Below, in pieces: positions 46,611-57,616 of a stretch of DNA of 64,000 bases. The notes under the pieces were generated by a model. The model did not search any database. It was given only the letters and a program-made list of their open reading frames with translations, and had not been told where the DNA came from. Within the stretch, counting starts at the first letter, position 1. Every line of letters begins with the position of its first letter. The stretch lies in the NCBI GenBank assembly GCA_026419785.1, contig JAODTK010005110.1, positions 310,001 to 374,000 on the forward strand, in the 5' to 3' direction. The translations under genes were made by a program, and so were the position numbers. The DNA comes from Sclerodactyla briareus (Eukaryota; Echinodermata; Holothuroidea; Dendrochirotida; Sclerodactylidae).

Positions 46611-46648
46611 TTTTATATAGTCACTCATTAGAGTACTAAACCATATAG

Positions 46649-46878
46649 TTGGAGTTGGAGTGTCTAGGCTCATTTACACAGCAAACAGCGAAATCCAGTG
46701 CATGCAGTTTCTGCACTGTTTATGCTCAACTTGCGCTTGAAGAATTGAACTATGTACTCGACGTCATGAAGACAGTTCAAACGGACGCGCAGCTAGATCA
46801 CAATTTAGAAGACACCGTTCAATATTACACCGAAATGCAGTTAGACCACCTCTCAGTTAGATATCCGAAACATAGCAG
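46649..46878 (+). CDS. Possible exon ending at a splice donor
   Basis: An ORF of 76 codons starts MELECLGSF and reaches KHSR. The genomic text is CATAGCAG|GTAACT, a good 5' splice site at 46879, just before the in-frame stop. Composition is less repetitive than most ORFs here (Cys, Asp and Gln spread through DVMKTVQTDAQLDHNLEDT). I do not recognise the product. It begins just past the Helitron-like 3' end. A chance ORF with a chance GT is quite possible. Confidence 0.22.
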
Positions 46879-47103
46879 GTAACTTCTGCGGAATGAAGAT
46901 GATGTATTTTCATGATTTTTTAAGGTTCACTCACTTCGAAACCGACGAGCTGTGTAGCCTACTTTTTGTAACGTTGAAGGCAATTGTATCACCACCAGGT
47001 TAGTGACCCCGCCAAACATTTAACCGTATTTCGGAGGTTACTTGATACAATTTAAGTGATTAACCATTGCCCTAGGTAGCAGCGTAGTATTCGTGTGTTA
47101 GGG

Positions 47104-47463
47104 CTAAAATTTCGAAGAGACGGAGCGTTGCATAGCCTCGTATTTGTGAGCCAGGCTAGCTGGGTTGTGTGTGTTCAAACCAAGCAGATATATGCGGGCA
47201 CCGTACAAACATATACACAACATAGCGGCTATACTTTTGTCTACACGTAGTGTCAGTGAGCGCGCCGCGCTATGTAGACTGTATAATGTATCATAGGAAT
47301 GCATGATGATGTGACCACACAAGGTATCACCATGGCAACTATCCAAAACAGAAGCTAATATGTTTTCAAGTTCACTTTGTGTGCTGGCTGATAAATGATA
47401 ACTATGGCTGCTCACCAGCTGAACAATCAGATTCCAGATAATCATAAATTCTCCAATTTTCAT
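47104..47463 (-). CDS. Possible exon or ORF of 119 codons, not recognised
   Basis: The minus-strand ORF starts MKIGEFMIIWNLIVQLVSS and includes STQSELENILASVLDSCHGD and HIIMHSYDTLYSLHSAA. Its mixed, helical-looking composition without low-complexity makes it one of the more protein-like ORFs in the window. It has no recognised domain, and its ends are not bounded by clear splice sites. Kept as a candidate only. Confidence 0.22.
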   Translation of the reverse strand: MKIGEFMIIWNLIVQLVSSHSYHLSASTQSELENILASVLDSCHGDTLCGHIIMHSYDTLYSLHSAARSLTLRVDKSIAAMLCICLYGARIYLLGLNTHNPASLAHKYEAMQRSVSSKF

Positions 47464-47694
47464 TATGCAAAATAGAGAGGGGTTCTAATGGCGATTCGAA
47501 CATTGTCTCGACTGAACGTTTTGGCCTCAGAATGCTGGAATCCAATAAAGGTATTTATGAATTTTATATTTAGAAGTTCCCCATTCTATGCCCCTTTGAT
47601 CTTGGTCGTGTCCCTTCGAGTTTTCGAGCGAGTTTCCTTGAGAACCTGTCCTTACAGTAAGTTTTCTTTTTCTTCCTTCCTTTTCCTTTTTCAG

Positions 47695-47811
47695 TACAAG
47701 TCGACCAAATGCTCTGCTGAAGCCTGCAGTGATCGACACACAATTACCGTTGAGTACGCTTCTAGTTTCCTGCGTCCTTGTCCCATCATCGAAAGTCTGC
47801 TCATTGACAGG
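47695..47811 (+). CDS. Possible 39-codon internal exon
   Basis: A long pyrimidine tract ending TTTTCCTTTTTCAG (acceptor at 47694) precedes this segment, and GACAG|GTTCGTA (donor at 47812) follows it. Two frames are open across it, one reading KCSAEACSDRHTITVEYASS. Length is a multiple of three. If joined to the possible exon at 46649-46878, a frame stays open, but no domain supports it. Confidence 0.22.
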
Positions 47812-47880
47812 TTCGTAGAGTTGTTTTCGATCAACACCAACCGATTTGCTAGGACAATTGGATCAAAGAAGAATCAATGA

Positions 47881-48944
47881 AGGAATATGCCAATCATGAC
47901 AATCATCTTTTCTCTATTATTCAAGGTTTGAGCAACCTGTTTGGATAAAGTTGCGTAGGTGGGACTCGACTTGGTGGAATGTCGGTAACATTGTGAACAA
48001 GCACCTATAGCATCCGGACCTACGTGTGGCATAGCCGGTTGTCGTGAGTTATTTGTTTGGTGAGTGCGCTTGAAACCAATGTCTGTGTGATTGTCACCCA
48101 AAAACAAAAGCAACATGTTGATGTTGACCAGAATTGGTCGGATAGTTGATTGTTTTTAGCATAACGTGGGCAGTACGTGTAGCTAATGTATTTCAGACGT
48201 GAGAAAAATAATGGTAGAATGGTTATAAAATTTAATCCATGAGTCGGTTACAAAGCGGCTCAGGAGGCTCAAAGCAACTATATAGTGTCGGCGAGGTGAT
48301 TAGTTTTGTTAATTAACATATTCTGAACCCAATACCATTTGTTTCTCGTCCAGTGAATACTAATAAGTATTCTTGGACTTCTTCTTGGACTATAAAAAGT
48401 AGGCCCTAGTTGATCAGTTGAATTGACTTCTCTTGTCTGTGTATCTTGTCTGTCTGTACTATGCAAACACGAACTAGTGGTCAGCACTGCTGGGAGACAG
48501 CACAAGGCAGACACAAGCTCAACGAAGTTGGTGTTTTATGTCATAAGAAAACACCATCGCCAGAACCCCAGGACCACCTAATTCCTGCATAGTGAATCCA
48601 AAAGCATTCCAATCTGGGATTGGTGCCGGCTAAAATGACGACCTGAAGACATCACACGTGTCTTCAACTGATTCATTCACTGATGATGATTGTGTGCGAA
48701 AGCTAGTCGGTAACACCACAGAACAGGTAAAGCCACATGAAAAAAACACAGTCAAAAGGCTTAGTGATCCTTGACTCTTTCTGACGACCTATAGCTGCAG
48801 ACACGAGGGAAAATGGGAGATCGTACCAGCTCATTATGGGAAACATAACGCTAACAGGTCCCATTTCTCAACAAAAAACCCAATTAGGGTCCTCTACCTC
48901 TTGATAAGCTAGCTACACACTAATTCAAGGATTTAAGACTCGAC
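47881..48944. other. No gene recognised
   Basis: AT-rich sequence with short minus-strand ORFs (47874-48116, 48278-48514). No repeat matched elsewhere in the window. Confidence 0.45.
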
Positions 48945-49475
48945 TCGGGGTGACCTCAAAACAATAGGGTTCATGTACTCATCATGGGGAACACACATAC
49001 CAAGTATGAGCTTCATCCATTCAGGTGGGGTCGAGTGATAATGGATCACAGCATAATGGCCAAGTGGTGACCTCAAAACAATAGGGTTCATGTACTCATC
49101 ATGGGGAACACACATACCAAGTATGAGCTTCATCCATTCAGGTGGGGGGTCGAGTTATAATGATCACAAGCCATAATTGGCCAAGATATTGACTTTTCAC
49201 AAATTTTATTTTCGAAACAAAAAATTCACCCCTGACCGATACCACAAATAATAGGGTTCCTTCCTGTACTGTAGAAAGCCACACACCAAAATACAAACCG
49301 ATCCAGGACCAAGAGTTCTGGACTTGTCGTGTTCAGAAGGTTTTCAGACTTTGACCTCTGGTGACCTCAGATGACCTCTGACTTGACCCAAAAACAATAG
49401 CGTTCAGGTAATCATCATGGGAAAAACACATACCAAGTATGAGCTTCATCCATTCAGGTGGGGTCGAGCTATTGT
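48945..49475 (-). repeat. CCTATTGTTTTG-family repeat, - orientation, three units
   Basis: GTGACCTCAAAACAATAGGG, then TTCATGTACTCATCATGGGG, AACACACATACCAAGTATGA and GCTTCATCCATTCAGGTGGG occurs at 48,949-49,034. It is nearly identical at 49,067-49,152 (period 118) and in altered form at 49,390-49,470. A weaker version at 49,230-49,320 has AATAGGGTTCC and CACACACCAAAATAC. On the minus strand it reads ATGAGTACATGAACCC, then TATTGTTTTGAGGTCACC. That matches the + orientation family at 20.5 kb. Confidence 0.85.
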
Positions 49476-49502
49476 GTTCACAAGCCAGGAGTCACACCAC
49501 AT

Positions 49503-49590
49503 AAATACATACATACCTACATACATACATACATACATACATACATACCTACATACATACATACATACATACATACATACATACATACAT
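49503..49590 (-). repeat. (TATG)n microsatellite (ATAC on + strand)
   Basis: About 21 ATAC units with two CCTAC interruptions, running directly into TACGCACG of the GC-rich element. Confidence 0.95.
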
Positions 49591-49770
49591 ACGCACGTTC
49601 CAAGCCCCAAGGGGACCAGCCAAAGTACTTGTTTTTCGGGGGGGGAACCGGCAGCCTCGAGCGCGCCTGGGGCGCGCCTGCAGCACGTGCGCCTCGAAGG
49701 GGTTGGCCACCCACTCGGGGCAGGCATCTCGCGTACCCGCTAAGGTAGGCGTCGGCGTACATACATACAC
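49590..49770 (-). mobile_element. GC-rich TATG-associated element, shortened copy, - orientation
   Basis: On the minus strand it reads TACGCCGACGCCTACCTTAG, GCGGGTACGCGAGATGCCTG, GGTTGGC-like text, GCGCGCC/GGCGCGC-type hairpin text, CCGGTTCCCCC, AACAAGTACTTTGGCTGGT and CGTGCGTA. It lacks the middle third of the 24-kb units. TATG/ATAC repeats flank both ends (short on the right, 49,759-49,775). Confidence 0.6.
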
Positions 49771-49799
49771 ACAACATACTGCATAAATGCATAAATTCC

Positions 49800-50205
49800 T
49801 TCGACTTCGTCAAGGGATAAAAACAGGTGAAGCCAATGTGTTAGTAAATTTATAGAACAGTCCTGCATTGCGTCTTCTCCGCTGTAGGCTAAAATAGACC
49901 AGGCAAGATGTTGCAGAAACCTGTGAGCCGTTATTTTCTCGGAAAAAAATCTGGTAGCTGTGTGCTAAATATGCCCAGTTGATAATGTCACAGGTTTGCA
50001 TGGATCCAACACCGAGGTTGTTAGATTCTTCGTTCAGGCATCACAGTTTTGAAGATGTCTACGGATCGGTCTGAGAACCTTGTACGCTTGACTAACTTTA
50101 TTGTTTATAGTGTTACCATGAAGCTCGATAAAGATCGGTATTCCAAGATAGGAAGTCTCTTCATCAGTTCAAAAGCAGTATTGTCAATTAATTATTGATG
50201 AGACT
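49800..50205. other. No gene; probable continuation of LINE debris
   Basis: The minus-strand ORF at 49810-50001 has no recognised motif. The position directly 3' of the CR1-like fragment suggests LINE 3' sequence, but I cannot identify it. Confidence 0.3.
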
Positions 50206-50209
50206 ATTG

Positions 50210-50770
50210 CTCTAGTCACAACAATTGAAAGAAAAATCCAGGTCTTGCTGGAGCGTGTGACTCTCATTATTGCCATTGATGGTTCGGTAGAGTTTATGTA
50301 ACTATTCGCAAATATCTGAATGGCTGTTGCTACAAGAGTCGGCGATCATTGAGAAAAGAGCAATGGTCCAGGTACTGTGCCTTCGGCCTTGATAACCAAT
50401 TCCAAAGATGACTTTCGCATAATTTCATGCATTAACGCTGGGTAATGATCGTTCAGTTTATTGGTATTGATCCTTGTGAGAATTTTTCCAGTAATGCCGT
50501 AGTGTTGAAGCTCATGAGCGTCCGTTTGTACTGTGTGGACCTCGAATTGGAAAGCTTTACGCAAATCGGTTACCACAACATTTGTCTGTGACTCGCGGTT
50601 CAGGTTGATAGCTAGTTGGGTTCCACATGAGTGCCGTTTTTGAAATCCACATTGAACATACGCTGGTGGTTAACATATTGAGGGTGTATAGAGAGGCGTC
50701 CTCTGGTCCACTTGCTCTGTTCACGTGTATTTTTTCATTTCTCAAAATGGATGTTCCACAGGGGGACATT
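50210..50770 (-). mobile_element. CR1-like LINE reverse-transcriptase fragment, broken
   Basis: The minus strand reads QCGFQKRHSCGTQL (about 50,650-50,610). It continues as TNVVVTDLRKAF with the motif-A region at 50,577-50,550, then LQHYGITGKIL, KSSLELVIK and GTVPGPLLFS (about 50,375-50,350). After a frame change it reaches KLYRTINGNNESHTLQQDLD (about 50,300-50,230). The catalytic FADD box that should precede KLYR is destroyed. The segment order is that of CR1/Rex/L2-type reverse transcriptases. This differs from the RTE-like fragment upstream. Inactive. Confidence 0.75.
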
Positions 50771-50829
50771 GGATGGCAATGTGACGATTGACACTTCCCC
50801 CTGATTAGCGTTTCAATGTTATGTTAGTA

Positions 50830-52290
50830 GTTGCGCTTCGACTTGATGTTTTTTTAAAGACTGCTACAAATAATGTAATGACTCTAACGCACGGAGCGTT
50901 GGGGGGTGCGGGTTCCATATGCTTTCAGGATCCTGATCATCTTGCCTCTATGGACTGGATCAAAAGCCTTCCTGAAGTCGATGAAATTGAGTACAGCTGA
51001 AAGATTTTTTCGCTATCTCCTCAATTATACGTCCCAGATCCAGGATCTAGGTCCACGGTGTTCTCTTGGCCGAAGCCATTTCTGGGTTATGTCTCAGCTT
51101 GGGGTCGATGGTATCCCTTAGACGAGTAAGGATCAAACGGTTGGAGAGCTTAGTAATGAACCAAATGAGACTGAGTCTCGTAGTTGTCTGTAATTGGCTG
51201 ATGAGGGTTCCCCTGGAATATGTTAGCTGGTGTTCAGTGCCTGTGATCTCGTTGTGATGGAGGGCCAGGTTGCACATTTGTAGAATGGTGTCATCCAGGT
51301 CACAGTTACGAAAGACCTCAGGAGGTATATTGTTTGGTCCATCCTCTTTCCCAAAAAAAAAAAAAAAAAAAATGCTTCAAGCTTTTGCCCTGGTATATTC
51401 TTCATGGGTGAATACACCATCATCGATGTCAAGGTCTTCGAAGATGTTTGGAATGTCCTCTTCAGTGTTCGACACTATGGGTATAGTGCCGAGAAGGTTA
51501 TGAAGTGAGTAAACCAGGTGTTTACACGTTCATCTGACTTTCGCATGCCGACTTGGGCCTTCTGTTTGTTGCTTTCGCCCTTGTGATTTTCATTATGACC
51601 TTTCAGACTGTGCCGTCGTTAACGGACCCCGCTCTCGAGCTGCCTCTTACTCCTAACCTTCTCCTGGATGTCTTCTTCTTCATATGTATCAAAAAACTCA
51701 CTATCATCTCTGACTGGTTGCATTGGGTTTCTGCTTAGCATTGCTTTGTGACCACTTTCTCCCGTGCTGGAGTTATCACAATCAGGATGTTTTGTCTTTG
51801 AGAGGAACCTGCCGACTTCTCTCGTTTCGGTGGACATGCAGCCATGGTTCCTACTGCATTTACAGCAACAAACGTTTGACACCTTCCACTGGGGTCATCG
51901 TCTTCAAGAACTCTGGAAACGATGTGGATTTTTACATGTGTTCGTGGCCTGGAGATGAGGGTCTCGAGGAGAAGGCCTTCCAGTCATACTGTGGTTCTTG
52001 GTATTGGATTGGGGTCCTCGTAAACTGAGCCGTACCTTCATAGAGACAACTCTGTGTGGTCTGAGCCTGTTGTTGGAATGTGTTGTATGGGTCTGAATTA
52101 AGCACACTAGTCCTCCATTTTCCTCCGATTCAGAATATAAAAACCAGTTGACGCTTAAGCTTTGTGGCTCAGTCCTCGAAGGTCCACCCATTTCTTTCTG
52201 AAACTTGTGTGTTGTGTGTTGGCAGCCTACGCGGTTGGTGCTCATCTCCGTTTCTGTTGGTCTCAATGTGGTATGTGAAATTGGAACTGA
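50830..52290 (-). mobile_element. RTE-like LINE, endonuclease end plus RT start, broken
   Basis: Minus strand, 5' to 3': an endonuclease carboxyl-terminal and linker region (51904-52266; LRGPQSNTK, then DPHLQA and NRF-like text), then CNLALHHNEI. The RT thumb/finger words NRLILTRLRDTIDPKLRHN follow at about 51,165-51,110, and a degraded KAFD-equivalent and KMIRILKAYG-like stretch at about 50,970-50,930. An A-run at 51,353-51,372 interrupts it. Several frame changes; the catalytic YADD part is missing. The 5' end abuts (TA)n. RTE or a close clade is my inference from the word set. Confidence 0.72.
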
Positions 52291-52296
52291 TATTAA

Positions 52297-52371
<75 letters not shown>

Positions 52372-52446
52372 TATAATATAATATATAATATATTAATATA
52401 TATAATATATATAATTATAATAGATAAATATATATATATATATATT
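52291..52446. repeat. (TA)n and AT-rich microsatellite
   Basis: Alternating TA with TAATATAT variants, able to form hairpins on either strand. Confidence 0.97.
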
Positions 52447-52449
52447 TCT

Positions 52450-54270
52450 ACAAAATTAGGATTACCCCGGTCTTGCCCCAGAGGATAACGCATAAGGAAG
52501 AGGTTTCAGTTACATGAAACTTACTGAATGAATTATAGATGAAAAGAAAAAATTTTTCGCATAGGATTCTCATTGAAGAGCCTATAAGAAACAGTTCTTG
52601 ACAGGTCCAGTTCCATGGATCTTGCTTAGTTTCGATAATAATCATCGAGAGTCATAACACACTTACATAGTTCATAATATGTTAGGGTTTTTTCATTTTT
52701 TTTTTTTTATATAAATAGTTGTGTAACGGTGAGTTGGTTGTAGGGAACGGTTCGAGTGTACGCCTGCATGCCTGAGGTCACCCGCTTCTCTTCGTTTGGG
52801 AAAGTGGACCTGCACGAGTGAAGCTACACTCTCGTCTGTCAGAACGGTAAGAATAAACCTCATATACAATAAACAAATCAGTCCAATTGACAAGGATTAT
52901 GTTTCGAAATGGATTTGTAAGAAAATTACACACGAGAAATGTTATGCTGACATTTCAACATCTTTCTGCAAGTAGTAGATTAATACAAACAGGCCTAGAT
53001 AAGTTAGTATATTTGCCCCCGTAGAAGAAGATGAGCTCTGGGAATTATTCAGATTGCTCGGGAACAGAGGACCCACGAGTCACTCCCCACCTCCTTTTAT
53101 CTATCGCATGCCAGAGTTAACGTTACAAGTGCCTGTGGAGAACCACATATATAGTACAGTGACAATACAAGGATAGTGTGGTCTAGTTATGATGTTTACT
53201 GAAGTAAACAACCTCACAGGTCCTAACATTCGTGATAAGCTTCAAGAATAGAGGACTGTTGGAGTTGGTGATTGCCAAATTCCCAATCACTTGGATATTG
53301 CTCTTGGTGCGCTCGGTACAGTGATATCTACGAAGAAATTGTAAAGAATAATGTGAAGGCTCAATGGGTATGCCACATCCTTCATATTCCAGGTACATTT
53401 GTTACCGAAAAAAAAAAGGGCCTGCAAAGGACACATATTTCCTTATAAGTAGGCAGCGTTTCACTGAACAGAACGAAAACATGTTATGTAAAAACTTTGT
53501 TTCAAGAAGGACACTGTGACCTGAAGACACAATTATACTAACGCCCTCTCAGAGTTATCGGAATAAATGGGGTTAAATAGGAAGTGTGGGTGTGGAAACC
53601 TCTGTTAGAGGTAACTAACAAGAACAATGTGAGATCAAAGGCCACATACATATATCACGCCGGTGAAAAAAACGTCTGTCCGCAGTATGTATGTTACCCT
53701 AACGGGAACGAACTGTGGTAAATCTGAAGAAGAAAAAAACCGTGCTCCGATATTGATGTGCTCACCACTAACTCTCGTGGTATAGGTGAGATTCTATCAG
53801 AGTCTATTACTACGGACTATTTTTAAACTCACTACTCTTTGAGAAACGACAACCAAGTTCTTTTTCAGGATGTTTTATTGATAAGTATGGGGGGAAATCT
53901 GTAACATTTCGTGCTGGTAGTATGTGTAGCTTTGTCTGTCAGGATAGTTTCGAAAAAGTGTTTCACATCCTGTACATGCAACGTGCAGCGTGAGTGTGGC
54001 CCCTGTCCGCATTAACTGTACTGGAAAAGCCTATTTGTTTCTGAAAGTGCACTATGAATAACTTGTCAATGACTCATCCATAAGGAACGGGGTTCTCTTC
54101 GTGATCCAGGGTCCTAAACTGGTGTGACGAGTAATAATCACACCCACAGAAGTGTATCCATCAAGCCGAACTGCCGTTGTGAAAACAATGCTGGTATTCA
54201 GGTCCAATGTTGTCATGGCTGATCCCACACCTGACAAAACAGTTCAAATAGTTAGCTTCGAGTCAGCATA
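52450..54270. other. No gene recognised
   Basis: AT-rich sequence with short minus-strand ORFs (52448-52645, 52693-52893, 53183-53398, 54052-54237). T-run at about 52,697. No matched repeat. Confidence 0.45.
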
Positions 54271-54277
54271 ATCATGT

Positions 54278-54344
54278 GCCTCTATATCGTGTTCTATAGT
54301 GTGGTCGTATGGTCTGGTTGTGGGTTCGAATCCCAGAGGAGGCA
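54278..54344 (+). tRNA. tRNA-like sequence, probably pseudogene or SINE head
   Basis: The 5' GCCTCT and the 3' AGGAGGC can pair as an acceptor stem. GTGGGTTCGAATCCCA is a perfect B box with a T-arm-like stem of four pairs. The span is only 67 bases, short for a cytoplasmic tRNA, and I cannot fold a proper D arm and anticodon arm. So a functional tRNA is unlikely. The following sequence to about 54,470 (AGGCAGGAAGAATAATATC, GACGTTGGGCGAGGGG) may be a SINE body. No second copy is visible here. Confidence 0.35.
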
Positions 54345-54349
54345 TGTTG

Positions 54350-56220
54350 GTTTTCTTCTCTATAGCAGGCAGGAAGAATAATATCAGCTGCATGTAACCC
54401 AAGTACATCGACGTTGGGCGAGGGGACGCTAACACCGTTTCATCGCGCAGTTAATTCTGGCTTGGCTGGGCGTCCCGGCCCAATGAGTAGAATCCCTAGG
54501 TGTCGCACTGGTGGGGGGGGGGGGGGGGGCTGGCTGTGGGGAGGGGCTGGTGTCGCCAATGGGCGGGCGGGACTGCTGGACAGGCAGTACGACCCGTCGT
54601 CTGCACATTACCCCCACAGCCAACAGGGTGACGCACCTAGACCGGGCGCTGTTCACAAAATATCCAGGCATATCAGCCAGCCCTCCTTACTTGAATCGTA
54701 CGTGTGTTTCCTCAGACAAGGAAAACAAAGGCCTGCAATGAAAAAATATTATCAATTGGGAAGGCGTTTGAAGGTCGCCCGGCCCTCGATTTTTAATTGC
54801 AGCCTGATTTCTTCCCTAGGCATTAGGACAAAGTCAAATCGATTTTCAGGGAAATATCTGAATTGAATCTGAAAGAGAGGGCCAGAGTTCAATGGAACAG
54901 TCCAGTCCATTCACCATGCAGTAGGCTGCTGTGCTGTGTGTTCCTATACTGCCACAAGAGGAATTGTTATTGAGTATTACATCATATTAGATGGCTACCC
55001 CACCCAACGTATCGACGAGGCTATGCCGTTCTGAGTTGGCCTCACGTTTTTCATGGTTTGCATTATGAAAGAGGTGGGTGGGTTTGACTATGTGAAAATT
55101 AGAAGCCTTAAAAGCAGGAAACTTTATCATTTTCCCACCCCCACACCCTTGCTCTGTGATTTGACGTCTGTGCGTCGTAATTAAATTACCATCGTTATTT
55201 GGCGAGGCCAACTCGATGACCGCCTCGATGCGATTCCCTATACAAGAATGACTCAGACTCGGAGCCAAGGCTTATGACTAAACAAAATTATGAACTGTTT
55301 AAACGAACCACTGAAACGGGGATCGAATACGTCAAATTACTAGAAAAGACACGGCTTATTGAACATACACAACGACTGCTTTTAATGGAGCCATATTGCA
55401 TGATGCTTCTTCATTACCACTCTGTTGGGATTCAATCATTCAGTTTTCGCTGCTGTTGAGTTGTTGAGTGTTGTGGTAGAACTGGTGCCGGGGTCCCTTC
55501 TTCTGTTTGGTAAGAGATACTAGAGGGCTGGTCATACTGTAAAGAGGTTCATCGTTCTGCTGCATGATCTTTTTTTCCAGGCTGATTCCAGGCTGAACCA
55601 GAGGAAAGAGGGTCCGTGTGGTGACAAATGCCATGAATATACTAGTGCTTTATCTCATCACTGATACCTTCTCAAACTCGAAAGTTTGTTCACTGAATAA
55701 ACAAACCACATTTCCAAATGACGTTCATATCGATGAAATGAAAAACAACAAAAGTTGGACGATAAATCGTTTAGCTCAACGATAACAAGGAAATATTGAT
55801 CATCAAAACTACGGAAGGCTAAAAATATCAATCGAAATATTTCACTCACAGCGTCAGTTTCTACTCGTGAAAAATTATTGAATTCTCCTAGAGTCGCCTA
55901 CCGATGCCAGATAGCAATGATCATGATTGTTGATCTTAACCGAACCAGTTCTCCACGGCGGGCGCGTGTGCCGGAGGAACTTTCTACTGAGCGAGACGTG
56001 CTGACAGACTCAGTGCGATAGGAACAGCCTGGCCCACAGCTAGAAACAGAGTGGTTTTGATTGCACACCAGCTCCCAACACATACCTCGACAGTCATTCT
56101 TCATTGGTTCGTGTTTCTGTACATCTACCATACTAGTGCTTCTTCTACAAGATTGTCAATTCCGTACATTTCCTCGACTGGTGCAATCATGCGCCTGAAT
56201 TCACCTCTCTCCAATTAATC
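54350..56220. other. No gene recognised; G-run
   Basis: A G18 run at 54,511-54,528 is followed by a GC-rich stretch to 54,600 that opens ORFs on both strands. Minus-strand ORFs at 54987-55268 and 55898-56131 are protein-like in composition (the latter Cys/Ser/Arg-rich) but unrecognised and without clear splice sites. Confidence 0.35.
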
Positions 56221-56235
56221 GTCCATGAATAGATG

Positions 56236-56263
56236 ACGCCCCCCCCCCCCCCCCCCCCCCCCC
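56236..56263 (+). repeat. C-run of about 26-27 bases
   Basis: Longest homopolymer in the window. Similar C- or G-runs lie at 15,866, 18,835, 20,597, 25,783, 26,889, 37,130, 54,511 and 58,639. Their exact lengths should not be trusted. Confidence 0.9.
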
Positions 56264-56269
56264 TCATGC

Positions 56270-57100
56270 CAATATTTATGCGGACGTCCACAAGCCCCCT
56301 TATATTTATTTGCAATCCTTCATTAATACAATGAAATTAAGGCGCAAACCGCTTCATAATAACATAAAGTTTTAATGTTTGTTTTAAATTTGTTTGTTGT
56401 TGTTTTCCCCCCTCCTTTTTGGCGGCGTTTGGGTGCCCGAACGACCCTTTGATGAAGTTCCGTTTAATCTGCTGCCATACTACAAGTCGACGGGTCGGAA
56501 GTCATGAACGGCTTATCATTTGGGTCACTTGGATAGTTGCAACTGTGAATCGGATCTTGCTTCAAGTTTATTTAATGGGAAAATATAAAACACTTAGTTT
56601 TCGAGAGAATGAATACTTCTTTCCCATACAACATGTTACAAAAGTACCATCAGGTATCTACTCAGACCTACAACTCATGCTTGCAATTTTGGAAATAAGC
56701 CATGCAAAAGGTGCTCAGTCTTTAGCTATCTAATAACTCACATCTAAATTTGCTCATTGTGAATGAGGCCCGTTTCCTTTGGTCGTCTACTGAGCAAACC
56801 ATGAATCCCAGTCGTCTTTTGTAGGGGCCGCACAAGTAATCAGCAACAGGCTACGCTATGACATCACGAGACACCAACATGGTTCTCACACAAACGAAAT
56901 TGCGTCTGACTGCCCTAATTAGGAATACACTCTGGAGTACCCCTGGCCTCTTACGGGCATTGCTATCCGGTAACGGGCCACCGCTCCCATTGTCGCCAGG
57001 CAACCCTCACCTTAATGCAACAATTTTTGTAGGGGGGAATTTAAAAAAACAAAGCATTGTGATATGCTGTTCCTGTTTCTGTCACGGTGAAGGTGGAAGG
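56270..57100. other. No gene recognised
   Basis: ORFs at 56419-56733 (+) and 56858-57184 (+) are the longest. The second ends at GG|GTGAGT, a good donor-like word. However, that part belongs to a repeat shared with 62.6 kb, so I do not call an exon. Confidence 0.35.
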
Positions 57101-57104
57101 ACGG

Positions 57105-57435
57105 GCGGACCGTACTCATACATCGAGTACTTTGACGTCATATGTTGCCTCGCCAGCGAGATATTAGTGCAGATTCAAGGGTGAGTCCTCTTCGTCGCGT
57201 TGTGAATACACATTGCCTAGCGCCCTAAAGTAACTTCAGACCTGGGTCCTTGCTTGTGGATATTTTGCCTTGTCATTCACATTGGCGACCATTTCCAAAG
57301 GGTGATCGAGAGATCGAAGGAAGCCCACAGGAAACGATTTTGCCATTACCAAGATGTGAAGTAGTAATAATATATTTTGACGTTTCGACCGTCGGATTTA
57401 ATTATTTGATATAATACTAGTAATAATATATAACA
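57105..57435 (+). repeat. Dispersed repeat, copy 1 (pair with 62.59 kb)
   Basis: GAGTACTTTGACGTC, GCGAGATATTAGTGCAGATT, GACCTGGGTCCTTGCTTGTG, TTGCCTTGTCATTCACATTG and GATCGAAGGAAGCCCAC recur in order at 62,615-62,815. The right end has GACGTTTCGACCGTCGG. Related text (GACGTTTTTCGACGTC, ACGACGGTTTCGTCAG) at 60,640-60,680 suggests a shared retroelement 3' end, possibly Penelope-like, which I cannot confirm. Confidence 0.75.
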
Positions 57436-57616
57436 ATAACTAATAATAACAAGGAGGGCAATCCCCGGAGTTGAATATCTCATCGGCATTCATGAAAATT
57501 CATTCTTCAGTTCAGAAGTCGGACCTACAGACTATACTAATGGAATTGCCCTGGGATAGCTGTCTAACATGAAGTTGGTGCAATATAAGTGAGCTGTGGA
57601 AGCAGACGGTCTAGAT

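Noticed and set aside
47657..47694. 38-base intron with GTAAGT and a pyrimidine-rich CAG end
   Set aside because: Far shorter than usual animal introns. More likely only the acceptor, if anything, is real.
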